A model generated the notes under the pieces. It was not told the origin of the DNA and ran no database searches. It saw only the letters and a list, made by a program, of their open reading frames with translations. From the NCBI GenBank assembly GCA_034432635.1, contig DAOUBK010000073.1:21905-85904 (forward strand): DNA of 64,000 bases, in the 5' to 3' direction. This document shows, piece by piece, positions 27,942 through 36,372 of the stretch (within the stretch, counting starts at the first letter, position 1; each line of letters opens with the position of its first letter). A program made the position numbers and the translations under genes. The stretch is from Roseiflexus sp034432635 (GTDB taxonomy: Bacteria > Chloroflexota > Chloroflexia > Chloroflexales > Roseiflexaceae).

Positions 27942-30011
27942 ATGAGACGAGTCTCTATGGGGCGCGCGGTTGTGCTGGCAGTTATGGCACTGGCGCTTGC
28001 TGCCTGTGGTTTCGCGCCAACACAGTCGCCACCGGCGGCAGCGCTACCGCTGGAAGGCGCAACTGCTGTCAGGCCGCCTGCCGCTTCACCGTCTCCGGCA
28101 ACGCCGAAACCTGCGCTGTCTGATTCGCGCTCAGCGGCAGGCGGCGTCGAAGAGATCACCGGTGAGTTCGAGTATACCAACGACATTATCACAGTCTACT
28201 ACGTGGAACATGCGGTTGGTCTGGTCGATCTCTACGGGTTTGTCACCCGCGATGAGGAATGGGAACTGCCGGTTGACAGTCAGGTGCTGGGACCGATGAC
28301 GATCGATACGGACCAGCAGCGCGGTACGTTTCGTCTGATGCTTCCCGCGCGTCCCGCAGGGACCATGGTCGATGTCGATAACGATGGGCAGCGCGATGCT
28401 GGCGTGCAGGTGTTTGTGGTGGCGTACTGGCCCAATCTGTATGGTGGTCCGTTTTCCGAAGGGGATGATCGCAGTTTTGGCTGGCCCGCCTATCTCGCCT
28501 CAACGGTCAATGACCCGGAGAATAACGACGAAGTGACCGGCGGTAAACTCGTCGTATGGGCGCCGGACGATGCACAGCAGTTCCCCACCGACTTCGGTTC
28601 TGATAGGTTGCTGTTCACCGATGATGATCCGGTTGGTCCGCTTCCCGCCGGGTATTCGGTCATCGATCTTGACCGGCGTCCATTTGTCATCGAGCGCGAC
28701 CGTGCGGTACGGGTAACGCTGTATGAGCCGCCGGATGCAGCGATCAAGGATTTTTCCGATCTTTCGTACACCAGGGCGTTCGATGCGATGTTCAACCGGG
28801 TGCGTGTGGAGTACGCCTTCAACGGCATCCCCGGCAAGGCGCCGGATTGGGACTCGCTGTATGCCGAACTTGCGCCGCGTGTGGCAGCGGCAGAGCGCCG
28901 GGCGGATCGCAGGGCGTTCTTTGACGCGCTGTTCGATTTTGCGAATGCCTTCCGTGATGGGCATGTCGGTATCAGTTCACCGCTATCTGGTGCGCTGTTT
29001 CGTGAGCGGGCGTCCGGCGGGTACGGTTTTGCCATCCGTGAACTGGACGACGGTCGGGCGCTGGTGGTTTTTGTGACGCGCAACAGCCCCGCCGATCGCG
29101 CCGGGATGCAGGTGGGCGCCGAGTTGCTGGCGTTCAACGGTACGCCGGTCAAAGAAGCCATTGCCGCAGTTGAATCGCTGAGTGGTCCGTTTTCGACCGA
29201 TTTTGCGCGGCGCTATCAGCAGGCGCGCTATCTGCTGCGCGCGCCGGTTGGGACGGAAGCGCAGGTGACTTTCGCCAATCCGCGCAGTGCGTCCCAGACG
29301 GTCACACTACGCGCGGTCGAGGAGCGCGACAGTTTTCTAGCGACCTCGATCTTCGAAGAACGTAACCCGGCGGCGCTGCCGGTTGAGTTCGAGCAACGAC
29401 CATCCGGCGTCGGGTATATTCGCATCAATGCCAATTACGACGACCTGAATCTGCTGATCAGGCTGTTTGAACGTGCGCTGAAGACGTTCGACGACCTGGA
29501 CGTTCCCGGCATTATCATCGACATGCGCCAGAACAGTGGCGGTGCGCCGCTCGGTCTTGCCGGTTTTCTGACCGATCAGGAGATCATCATCGGTCAGGAT
29601 GAATACTACAGTGAACGCACCGGTCGCTTTGAACCGGAGGGTCCGGTTGATAAAATTCTGCCCAACCAGAACCAGTACCGTTTCGACACGATCGTATTGC
29701 TGGTGGGTCAGGCTTGTTTCAGCGCGTGCGAGTATGAGTCGTATGGGTTCAGCAAGGTTCTAGGTGTGATCGTTGTTGGTGAAACGCCAACCGCAGGGGT
29801 GTATGCCGAAGTTTCACGTGGACAGTATGTATTGCCGGACGGTATCTTCCTGCAAATCCCGACCGGTCGCACGATGTTGCCCGATGGGACGCCGCTGCTG
29901 GAGGGCGTCGGCGTTGTGCCGGCCATTCGCGTGCCGGTCACTGCGGAAACGGTGCTGTCCGATCGTGATGTGGTGATGGAGCGGGCGGAGTGCGAGATTA
30001 TCGGGTGCTGA
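27942..30011 (+). CDS. S41-family (C-terminal processing/tricorn-like) peptidase lipoprotein with PDZ domain
   Basis: The start ATG 27942 follows AGGAG by six bases. The first 22 residues form a lipoprotein signal with lipobox LAAC (Cys22), so the 689-residue protein should be anchored outside the cytoplasmic membrane. A beta-rich region is followed by an S41 N-terminal helical segment, a PDZ domain at about 355-400 (RALVVFVTRNSPADRAGMQVGAELLAFNGTPV) and the S41 protease core. The core has GIIIDMRQNSGG near 525 and the nucleophile region GQACFSACEYES near 590. The usual downstream Lys is not obvious; GVIVVGETPTAGVY follows directly. Substrates are unknown. It is convergent with the membrane protein ending at 30015. 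Confidence 0.88.
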   Translation: MRRVSMGRAVVLAVMALALAACGFAPTQSPPAAALPLEGATAVRPPAASPSPATPKPALSDSRSAAGGVEEITGEFEYTNDIITVYYVEHAVGLVDLYGFVTRDEEWELPVDSQVLGPMTIDTDQQRGTFRLMLPARPAGTMVDVDNDGQRDAGVQVFVVAYWPNLYGGPFSEGDDRSFGWPAYLASTVNDPENNDEVTGGKLVVWAPDDAQQFPTDFGSDRLLFTDDDPVGPLPAGYSVIDLDRRPFVIERDRAVRVTLYEPPDAAIKDFSDLSYTRAFDAMFNRVRVEYAFNGIPGKAPDWDSLYAELAPRVAAAERRADRRAFFDALFDFANAFRDGHVGISSPLSGALFRERASGGYGFAIRELDDGRALVVFVTRNSPADRAGMQVGAELLAFNGTPVKEAIAAVESLSGPFSTDFARRYQQARYLLRAPVGTEAQVTFANPRSASQTVTLRAVEERDSFLATSIFEERNPAALPVEFEQRPSGVGYIRINANYDDLNLLIRLFERALKTFDDLDVPGIIIDMRQNSGGAPLGLAGFLTDQEIIIGQDEYYSERTGRFEPEGPVDKILPNQNQYRFDTIVLLVGQACFSACEYESYGFSKVLGVIVVGETPTAGVYAEVSRGQYVLPDGIFLQIPTGRTMLPDGTPLLEGVGVVPAIRVPVTAETVLSDRDVVMERAECEIIGC

Positions 30012-30014
30012 CAT

Positions 30015-32054
30015 CTACCGCAGATACTCGCTCACCTGCCGCACCCAGTCGGCGATACCGTACCAGATCAGGAAGCAGAGGGTTGTGAGCGTCAGGATAG
30101 CGCCGGCACGCCCGCGATGCTGGAGTTCTGCTAGCGTTGCGCCCGCGCCGATACAGAGCGCCGGATAGATGAAGATCGTCCAGCGCACCGGCTGATCGCT
30201 GATCAACAACGTTCCCAGGCTTGCGCACGTTCCCAGCCAGCATGCTGCCAGCGTGACACCTAGAACACCATGCCGCGAATGATTGATCAGCACTACACCT
30301 ATGATCCCCATTGCCAGCGCAAGTGGCGCAACAGGCGCACCGAGGGGGAAGATCAGACCGGAAATCCACCAGTTCAGTTTGCTGAGCAGTGGATCGCCAG
30401 GTGGACAGACAATGCCCTGTGCGGCAAGCGTCGCCTGTGCGATCCGACGCTCTTCCGCGACGTGTCCGAATGCGGAGTAGAAAAGCGTCAGCGCTACCAC
30501 ACTGGCAACCATCAAAACGCCGCTCAGTCGCCAGGGAAGTGGTGTGCGCCAGCGTGCATTGGTTGACATGTGTTTCGATGGTCGCCGCCAGACTGTGCGC
30601 AGCAGGAGCCATGCCGCCAGTGTTGCACCGGTCGAAAGTGCAACACCGCCGTGGCTGAGCAGGATGCCCAGGGTCAGGATGGCGCCGACGAGCGCCACTC
30701 GCCACGACACCGTACCCCATGCCAGCGTCAACCAGAGCATGAGGGGCGCCACCCATGCCTGCGCGGTCAAGTTTGCCATTTCGCCGATCGCGTAAGAGCG
30801 CAGGATCGGCGGTGCAACGGCATAGAGCAGCGCACCGTATAATGCCGCATGTTTGTCAGTGTCTGCACGCCTGAGCAACAGCCAGATGATCGCCGTTGTC
30901 AGACTCTCCAGCAGTGCTGTGCCGCTCTGCACCAGTAGAGTCAGCGCCGCACGATCGGCGCCGGTCAGCAGCACAAAGGGAAGGAGCATCAGATACCCGC
31001 CAGGCGGGTAGGGTTGCGGTCCGGCGCCAGCGCGACAGGGGAGACCTTCGGTGAACAACAGGATGCCGCGCGCCACATCCGCCAGATTATTGACGTGCAA
31101 CCCCAGGTCGCTGGTGAGTGCGTATGGGTGCAACATTCCTGCCATGCGCACAAACCATGCGGTGGCAGTCAGACCGGCTGCGGTAACGGCATCTTCCCCA
31201 GGTTGCAGCGCAGTGAGCGCAGCAGCGATGACCGGTATCGAGACGTATGCGATCCAGAGCAGGATGGTAACGGTCGGCGCGACAATCGTCAGGTCCATTC
31301 GACGGGTGGCGATCATCCAGGTGAACAGGAGTGCGACTGCCGGTACCGTGAGTGCCGTGATGATTGCCGGTGCACGCGCGCGGTGCAGGATCGCAGCAAG
31401 ACCGGTCAGCGCTCCGGAGAGCCAGGCAAGTGTCATCCATGACGGGCGATAGGGTGCAGTGCCAACCGGCGATACCACAACACGGAAGACGGGCATCCCC
31501 AGAACGCGCGGATCGGTGGCGATGTTCAGGCGTGGCATCTCAAAGGTCAGGCGAAGATCACCAGCCGGATCGGTGCGCACGAGGAGCATGTATGTCCGGG
31601 GCTGCGCGTCAATCTGAAGCACTATCGGCAGGTTGCCAGCCGATCGCCAGACACCCGTGACCGGACTGCCATCCGGTCGCCCGCTGGCGGCGGTGACGCG
31701 CAACAACCAGCGATCGCCGCCGATGCCGGGGAGCATCACCGTCGAAGTATCGCGCGTCCAGCGGTAAGGTGGAGCATTCGCTGCGTACCACGGGCGATCC
31801 GGTTGATCAGCCGGCTCAGGATCATTGAAATTGTCGAGGAACGGGGTATCGAACCCACGCTGGCGCGATACGCGGTCGCCGCCTGTATCGAGACGCACGA
31901 CCGGTGCAACCTGATACGCGAGTGACCAGAGCGCCAGCGCGATCCCCAGTACACTCCACCACAACGGCGCACGTGCTGCTGTGGCGATCCACCCGATTTC
32001 GGCGGTGAGCCGGTGCAGCAACACAACAACGGAACGGAATGCAAGCGAAGTCAC
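30015..32054 (-). CDS. Polytopic membrane protein, possible GT-C-type glycosyltransferase
   Basis: The 679-residue protein has an N-terminal membrane helix (about 30-50), then an extracytoplasmic beta-like region (about 55-205) containing WYAANAPPYRWTRDTSTVMLPG. Roughly ten to twelve hydrophobic segments occupy about 215-675. The loop DLGLHVNNLADVARG followed by PQPYPPGGYLMLLP has the layout of membrane mannosyl/arabinosyl-transferase-like proteins, where an early acidic loop is catalytic. That assignment is tentative. It is downstream of acuI on the same strand after a 111-base gap, so it may be co-transcribed with the carbon-fixation genes or be independent. Confidence 0.7.
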   Translation of the reverse strand: MTSLAFRSVVVLLHRLTAEIGWIATAARAPLWWSVLGIALALWSLAYQVAPVVRLDTGGDRVSRQRGFDTPFLDNFNDPEPADQPDRPWYAANAPPYRWTRDTSTVMLPGIGGDRWLLRVTAASGRPDGSPVTGVWRSAGNLPIVLQIDAQPRTYMLLVRTDPAGDLRLTFEMPRLNIATDPRVLGMPVFRVVVSPVGTAPYRPSWMTLAWLSGALTGLAAILHRARAPAIITALTVPAVALLFTWMIATRRMDLTIVAPTVTILLWIAYVSIPVIAAALTALQPGEDAVTAAGLTATAWFVRMAGMLHPYALTSDLGLHVNNLADVARGILLFTEGLPCRAGAGPQPYPPGGYLMLLPFVLLTGADRAALTLLVQSGTALLESLTTAIIWLLLRRADTDKHAALYGALLYAVAPPILRSYAIGEMANLTAQAWVAPLMLWLTLAWGTVSWRVALVGAILTLGILLSHGGVALSTGATLAAWLLLRTVWRRPSKHMSTNARWRTPLPWRLSGVLMVASVVALTLFYSAFGHVAEERRIAQATLAAQGIVCPPGDPLLSKLNWWISGLIFPLGAPVAPLALAMGIIGVVLINHSRHGVLGVTLAACWLGTCASLGTLLISDQPVRWTIFIYPALCIGAGATLAELQHRGRAGAILTLTTLCFLIWYGIADWVRQVSEYLR

Positions 32055-32165
32055 GACAATACATGCCAGGAACCAGCGCGGATGTCAAACAGTCGCCTGT
32101 CACGCTTCGCGCACCGTGCTCGACTCGTCACTACACGCACGGATCGTCGTATGCGACATGTCACG

Positions 32166-33161
32166 TCAGGCGTTGACATCGATAACGATACGCCCGCGCA
32201 CCTGACCGGCGACGATCTCATCACAGAGTTCCTTCACCCGGCTAAGCGGTTCGACGTGGCTGATCCGGTCGAGCAGATCGACCGGGAGCTCGCGCGCCAG
32301 GCGTTCCCACGTGGTGCGGCGACGCGCTGCCGGGCACGTAACCGAATCGATGCCGATCAGACGCACACCGCGCAGGATAAACGGAAATACGGTCGTGGTC
32401 AAACTGGCGCCGCCAGCATTGCCGCACGCCGCCACCGCGCCGCCGCTTGCAGTGGCGCTGAGCACGCGCGCCAGCACGTCACCCCCGACGGTATCGACGG
32501 CGCCAGCCCAGCGCTCCGATTCGAGCGGGCGTCCCGGCGTTGCCAGTTCGGTGCGCGGAATGATCGTTGCAGCACCGAGATCGCGCAGATAGTCGTGGGT
32601 TTCGGGGCGACCGGTGGAGGCGGCGACACGATAGCCGCGCTGTGCCAGGATTGCCGTTGCGATACTCCCGACGCCACCGGCTGCGCCGGTGACCAGCACC
32701 TCGCGCTCTCCTGGTTGCACCCCCGCCTCTTCGAGTGCCATCACTGCCAGCATAGCAGTAAACCCGGCAGTCCCAATGGCCATCGAATGCAGCAGGGTCA
32801 TGCCGTGCGGTAGAGGAACCAGCCATTCCGATTTGACACGCGCGCGCTGCGCATACCCGCCCCAGTGACGTTCGCCAATGCCCCATCCGGTCAGGACAAC
32901 CGGATCGCCGGGGTGGTACTCCGGGCTTGAGGAATCGATCACCGTGCCAGCCAGGTCGATTCCGGGCACCATTGGAAAGAAGCGTGAAATCTTCCCCTTG
33001 CCGGTTACATTCAAGCCATCCTTATAGTTGAGGCTGGAATAGACGACCTGCACCAGTACATCTCCCTGCGGCAGTTCATCATTCGTCAGTTGTCGAAACT
33101 CAGCGTGGATCGTGCCATTTTCCTGGGTCAGCACAAGGGCTTTGAACATATCCTGGCTCAT
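32166..33161 (-). CDS. acuI: Acrylyl-CoA reductase family (AcuI/YhdH) zinc-independent alcohol-dehydrogenase-like protein
   Basis: The 331-residue medium-chain reductase carries YhdH/AcuI features: MFKALVLTQENG, SSLNYKDGLNVTGKGKI, PMVPGIDLAGTV, the NADPH motif VTGAAGGVGSIATAIL, and GVRLIGIDSVTCP near the C terminus. AcuI reduces acrylyl-CoA to propionyl-CoA with NADPH. The start ATG 33161 has GGGAGG upstream. Its placement 24 bases after the aldehyde dehydrogenase gene puts it in the 3-hydroxypropionate gene set, where it duplicates the reductase step already within propionyl-CoA synthase. It might rescue acrylyl-CoA that escapes Pcs or serve acrylate use. A generic quinone reductase is less likely. 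Confidence 0.85.
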   Translation of the reverse strand: MSQDMFKALVLTQENGTIHAEFRQLTNDELPQGDVLVQVVYSSLNYKDGLNVTGKGKISRFFPMVPGIDLAGTVIDSSSPEYHPGDPVVLTGWGIGERHWGGYAQRARVKSEWLVPLPHGMTLLHSMAIGTAGFTAMLAVMALEEAGVQPGEREVLVTGAAGGVGSIATAILAQRGYRVAASTGRPETHDYLRDLGAATIIPRTELATPGRPLESERWAGAVDTVGGDVLARVLSATASGGAVAACGNAGGASLTTTVFPFILRGVRLIGIDSVTCPAARRRTTWERLARELPVDLLDRISHVEPLSRVKELCDEIVAGQVRGRIVIDVNA

Positions 33162-33185
33162 ATCTGCCCTCCCTCTTGTGGTGTG

Positions 33186-34733
33186 TCACCGCTTCTCCGG
33201 CAGCAGCGTGTAATCCGGGAAGTTGCCGTACAACTGCTCGCCGGGAGGACCGACGGTGACCGCCTGCACCAGATACTTGCCGCCGACAAAGCATCCCTTC
33301 CAGCTTTGCCCGATGCCGCCGAATACTTCGTCGCGATCGCCGCGTGAGCGGATGGTATTGATGCCAACCTTGAAGCTACGCACTTCGGCAGCGATCTGCT
33401 GCGCCAGACGCTGATTATCGCAGGCGACCGACGCCACCAGGCAGCCATTGGAGACGTTCATCTCATTGATCAACTCTTCCACGCTATCGACCACCACAAT
33501 GGTGTCGACCGGACCGAACGGCTCATTGTGGTACAGACGCGCGCTACGCGGAACATTTAGCAGCGAAACCGGCGCCATATAGGCGGAAATATCCTGGTTC
33601 GGCAGGAAATCGTCTGCGCAGAGGGTACCCTGATACAGACTGATCGCACTCCCGCCGATCGCTTCGCTGATCAGCACCTGGAGTTCATCAACCTTGCGAC
33701 TGCTGATCAGCGGTCCGAAGTCGAGCGTGGGCAGCAGTGCCTCTGGATGATCGACCAGGGTCGGATTGCCGATGCGCAACGATTTGAGCACCGGCAGGTA
33801 CATGTCGAGGAACTGCGGGAAGAGTTGACGCTGAACCACAAAACGAACATATGCGGTACAGCGCTGTTTACCGTAATCGAAGCCCCGGCGCAACTGTTTC
33901 GCCAGCACGTCCCACTGCGTGAACTGCCAGATGCCGTAGGCGTTGATGCCTTCCATCTCCAGCATGTAGCGCTTCTCACGATCGTACAGGCTAGCGGCGA
34001 TGTCGCGTCCGTTGGTTTTGCCGCCAACGAATGCCAGACAGGCGATCTCCGGTCCGCGCACGAGCGCCTCGGAGAGTTTTCCGCCGGAGCCGCTCACCAG
34101 TGAGACCGGCAAGCCGCAGCGTCGTGCCAGCGCCAGTGACACGGTAAGCGCGAACAGCCCGCCATCGCTTGGCGTCTTGGCGATCACCGGATTGCCTGCC
34201 AGCGTCTGCACCAGCATGGCATGCACCAGCACCGATAGCGGGTAGTTCCAGGAAGCGATGTTCGAGATCAGTCCGAGCGGCTTGCGTCCTTCCAGCATGG
34301 AAGGAATCTGCTCAACGTACCACTCGACGCCACTGATACAGCGATCGACATCGGTCATTGCCTGAGCGTAGGGTTTCCCGATCTCCCACATCAGCAATCG
34401 TCCGATCAGTTCACGATGCTGGCGCAGTAGGCGCACACACGCATCGACGCGCTGCTGGCGCTCGGACAGTTCAGTGGTTGACCAGGCGCTGAATTCGGCG
34501 GCGGCAGCGGCAACGGCGCGCTGGGCGGTGTCGAGGTCGATCATCGGGTAGTAACCAAGAGCCGTGCCATCGACGGGTGAGAGGAACAGTTTGGGATGAC
34601 TGGGACAGCACCACTCGCCGCCGATCAGGTTGAGCGGATGACCCTCGTGGCTGAACGCTTCAGGAACCAGGGTCTGTGCCTGTTTCAGCAGGTGTGACCA
34701 TTCCACGCCAGGGGCGATGATCTTGTTGTTCAT
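33186..34733 (-). CDS. Aldehyde dehydrogenase family protein in the 3-hydroxypropionate cluster
   Basis: The 515-residue protein has the aldehyde-dehydrogenase fold: SNIASWNYPLSVLVHAML, GNPVIAKTPSDGG (cofactor-binding Lys), FVGGKTNG, the catalytic Glu region MLEMEGINAYGI (usually LELGGKN), the nucleophile Cys in DYGKQRCTAYVRFVV, and the C-terminal NEPFGPVDTIVVVD. ATG 34733 gives a normal family length, but no clear ribosome site precedes it; translational coupling after accC, 76 bases away, is possible. No step of the standard 3-hydroxypropionate route needs it, since Mcr is a fused reductase. Candidate roles are malonate semialdehyde or propionaldehyde handling. The unusual Glu motif suggests a divergent substrate. 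Confidence 0.82.
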   Translation of the reverse strand: MNNKIIAPGVEWSHLLKQAQTLVPEAFSHEGHPLNLIGGEWCCPSHPKLFLSPVDGTALGYYPMIDLDTAQRAVAAAAAEFSAWSTTELSERQQRVDACVRLLRQHRELIGRLLMWEIGKPYAQAMTDVDRCISGVEWYVEQIPSMLEGRKPLGLISNIASWNYPLSVLVHAMLVQTLAGNPVIAKTPSDGGLFALTVSLALARRCGLPVSLVSGSGGKLSEALVRGPEIACLAFVGGKTNGRDIAASLYDREKRYMLEMEGINAYGIWQFTQWDVLAKQLRRGFDYGKQRCTAYVRFVVQRQLFPQFLDMYLPVLKSLRIGNPTLVDHPEALLPTLDFGPLISSRKVDELQVLISEAIGGSAISLYQGTLCADDFLPNQDISAYMAPVSLLNVPRSARLYHNEPFGPVDTIVVVDSVEELINEMNVSNGCLVASVACDNQRLAQQIAAEVRSFKVGINTIRSRGDRDEVFGGIGQSWKGCFVGGKYLVQAVTVGPPGEQLYGNFPDYTLLPEKR

Positions 34734-34809
34734 ACGTGTTGTGTTCCGTAATGATAGTGAAGGGCGCAGTTTCCTGCGCCCCCAGATACGTTGCGCAGAT
34801 GATTTCGAC

Positions 34810-36174
34810 CTACTCCAGTTTGCTCTCCTTGATACGCTGTACCAGATCGGGAACATACCGCGTCGAGATTTTACCTTCGCGGAATGGTGGATCTTCGAGC
34901 ATCGCCAGCGTGAACGGAATAGTCGTATAAATGCCGGTAATCACAAATTCACGTAGTGCGCGTTCGAGTCGCGCAAGCGCTTCGTCTCGATCTGCTCCCC
35001 ACACGATCAGTTTCGCCAGGAGCGAGTCATAATATCCAGGTGGGGCATACCCGGCGTACAGATGCGAATCGACGCGAACTCCCGGTCCGCCAGGCGGCAG
35101 ATAGTATTCGATCTCGCCGCCTGACGGCATAAAGTCGCGGTCCGGGTCTTCGGCGTTGATGCGCGCCTCGATGGCGTGTCCGCGCATCACCACGTCCGAC
35201 TGGCGGATTGTCAACGGTTCGCCGGCAGCGATCCGCAACTGCCACTTGACCAGGTCGATGCCGGTGACCATTTCGGTAACCGGATGTTCGACCTGAATGC
35301 GTGTATTCATCTCGATGAAGTAGAAGTTGCCGTCCGGATCGAGCAGGAACTCCATGGTTCCTGCATTGACATAATTGATGGCGCGAACGCCTTTGAGTGC
35401 CGCTTCACCCATGCGCTCGCGCAATTCAGGCGTCACGGCAGGCGAAGGCGCTTCTTCGACGATCTTCTGATGGCGGCGCTGCGACGAGCAATCGCGTTCA
35501 CCGAGGTGAATCGCGTGATCGTAGCGGTCTGCCAGCACCTGAATTTCGACGTGGCGCACCTGCGGCAGATATTTTTCCATCAGTAGCGCGCCGTTGCCAA
35601 ACGCTGCCTCCGCCTCGGCTTTTGAGGTCGGGTAGGCTTTGATCAGCTCCTGCTCGTTTTGGGCAACGCGCATGCCGCGCCCGCCGCCGCCGCCCGATGG
35701 TTTGAGCAGCACCGGGTAGCCGATCTGACGCGCAACTTCGACCGCTTCTTCGAGGGTGCGCAGTTCACCGCGCGATCCCGGCACCGTCGGCACCCCTGCC
35801 TCGCGCATGGTTTTCCTGCCCAGCGCCTTGTCTCCCATCATTCGGATGGCGTGCGCGTCGGGTCCGATAAATGTGAGTTTGTACTCCGCACAGATCTCGG
35901 CGAAGTACGGATTTTCGGAAAGAAAGCCGTAGCCAGGATGGATCGCTTCGCACCCGGTCATCAGCGCTGCGCTGATGAGCGCCGATGGATTGAGGTAGGA
36001 ACGCGCCGATGCAGCGGGACCGATACAAACGGCTTCGTCAGCCAGGCGCACGGCAAGCGAATATTTGTCGGCTTCGCTGTACGCGACTACGGCTCGCACG
36101 CCAAGTTCGTGACAGGCGCGAACGATACGAACCGCAATTTCGCCACGGTTGGCGATGAGCACTTTGTTGAACAT
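34810..36174 (-). CDS. accC: Biotin carboxylase subunit of acetyl-/propionyl-CoA carboxylase
   Basis: The 454-residue ATP-grasp enzyme carboxylates the biotin of a carrier protein using ATP and bicarbonate. Clear motifs are MFNKVLIANRGEIAVRI, HPGYGFLSEN, KPSGGGGGRGM (ATP lid), ERDCSSQRRHQKIVEEAPSP and EMNTRIQVEHPVTE (active site). Length matches AccC, and it has no C-terminal biotinyl domain, so a separate AccB is required. ATG 36174 is preferred over an upstream TTG. It is fifth in the accD-accA-mcr-pcs-accC-aldehyde dehydrogenase-acuI series and is separated from pcs by a 198-base gap with a large inverted repeat. Confidence 0.93.
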   Translation of the reverse strand: MFNKVLIANRGEIAVRIVRACHELGVRAVVAYSEADKYSLAVRLADEAVCIGPAASARSYLNPSALISAALMTGCEAIHPGYGFLSENPYFAEICAEYKLTFIGPDAHAIRMMGDKALGRKTMREAGVPTVPGSRGELRTLEEAVEVARQIGYPVLLKPSGGGGGRGMRVAQNEQELIKAYPTSKAEAEAAFGNGALLMEKYLPQVRHVEIQVLADRYDHAIHLGERDCSSQRRHQKIVEEAPSPAVTPELRERMGEAALKGVRAINYVNAGTMEFLLDPDGNFYFIEMNTRIQVEHPVTEMVTGIDLVKWQLRIAAGEPLTIRQSDVVMRGHAIEARINAEDPDRDFMPSGGEIEYYLPPGGPGVRVDSHLYAGYAPPGYYDSLLAKLIVWGADRDEALARLERALREFVITGIYTTIPFTLAMLEDPPFREGKISTRYVPDLVQRIKESKLE

Positions 36175-36225
36175 GGTTTTCAGGCTTTCCCGCCGGGACA
36201 ATGCAGTCGAAACGGTACCTGGCGT

Positions 36226-36341
36226 GGAGGCGCGGGTATGGTATGCCTTGTTTCGCCCTGGCGCATGCTGTCGGCAGAAGAATGTGCGTCGTGCAGCGAA
36301 CCATCTGCCGACGGTTCACCAGGGTATCCTGTCGCGCCTCC
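36226..36341. repeat. Nested inverted repeat between pcs and accC
   Basis: Three stems are concentric: GGAGGCGCG (36226-36234) with CGCGCCTCC (36333-36341), CCCTGG (36256-36261) with CCAGGG (36319-36324), and GTCGGCAGA (36270-36278) with TCTGCCGAC (36304-36312). All are perfect. RNA from either strand could fold into one long hairpin of about 116 bases. It could be an operon-internal attenuator or RNA-stability element, or a small palindromic mobile element with 9-base terminal repeats. No T-run follows. Confidence 0.75.
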
Positions 36342-36372
36342 GAGTATGCCGATAATGATGAGACAATTATAC

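Noticed and set aside
31840..31860. tRNA T-arm-like text (tatcgaaccc)
   Set aside because: It is inside a membrane-protein gene and no acceptor or anticodon stems surround it.
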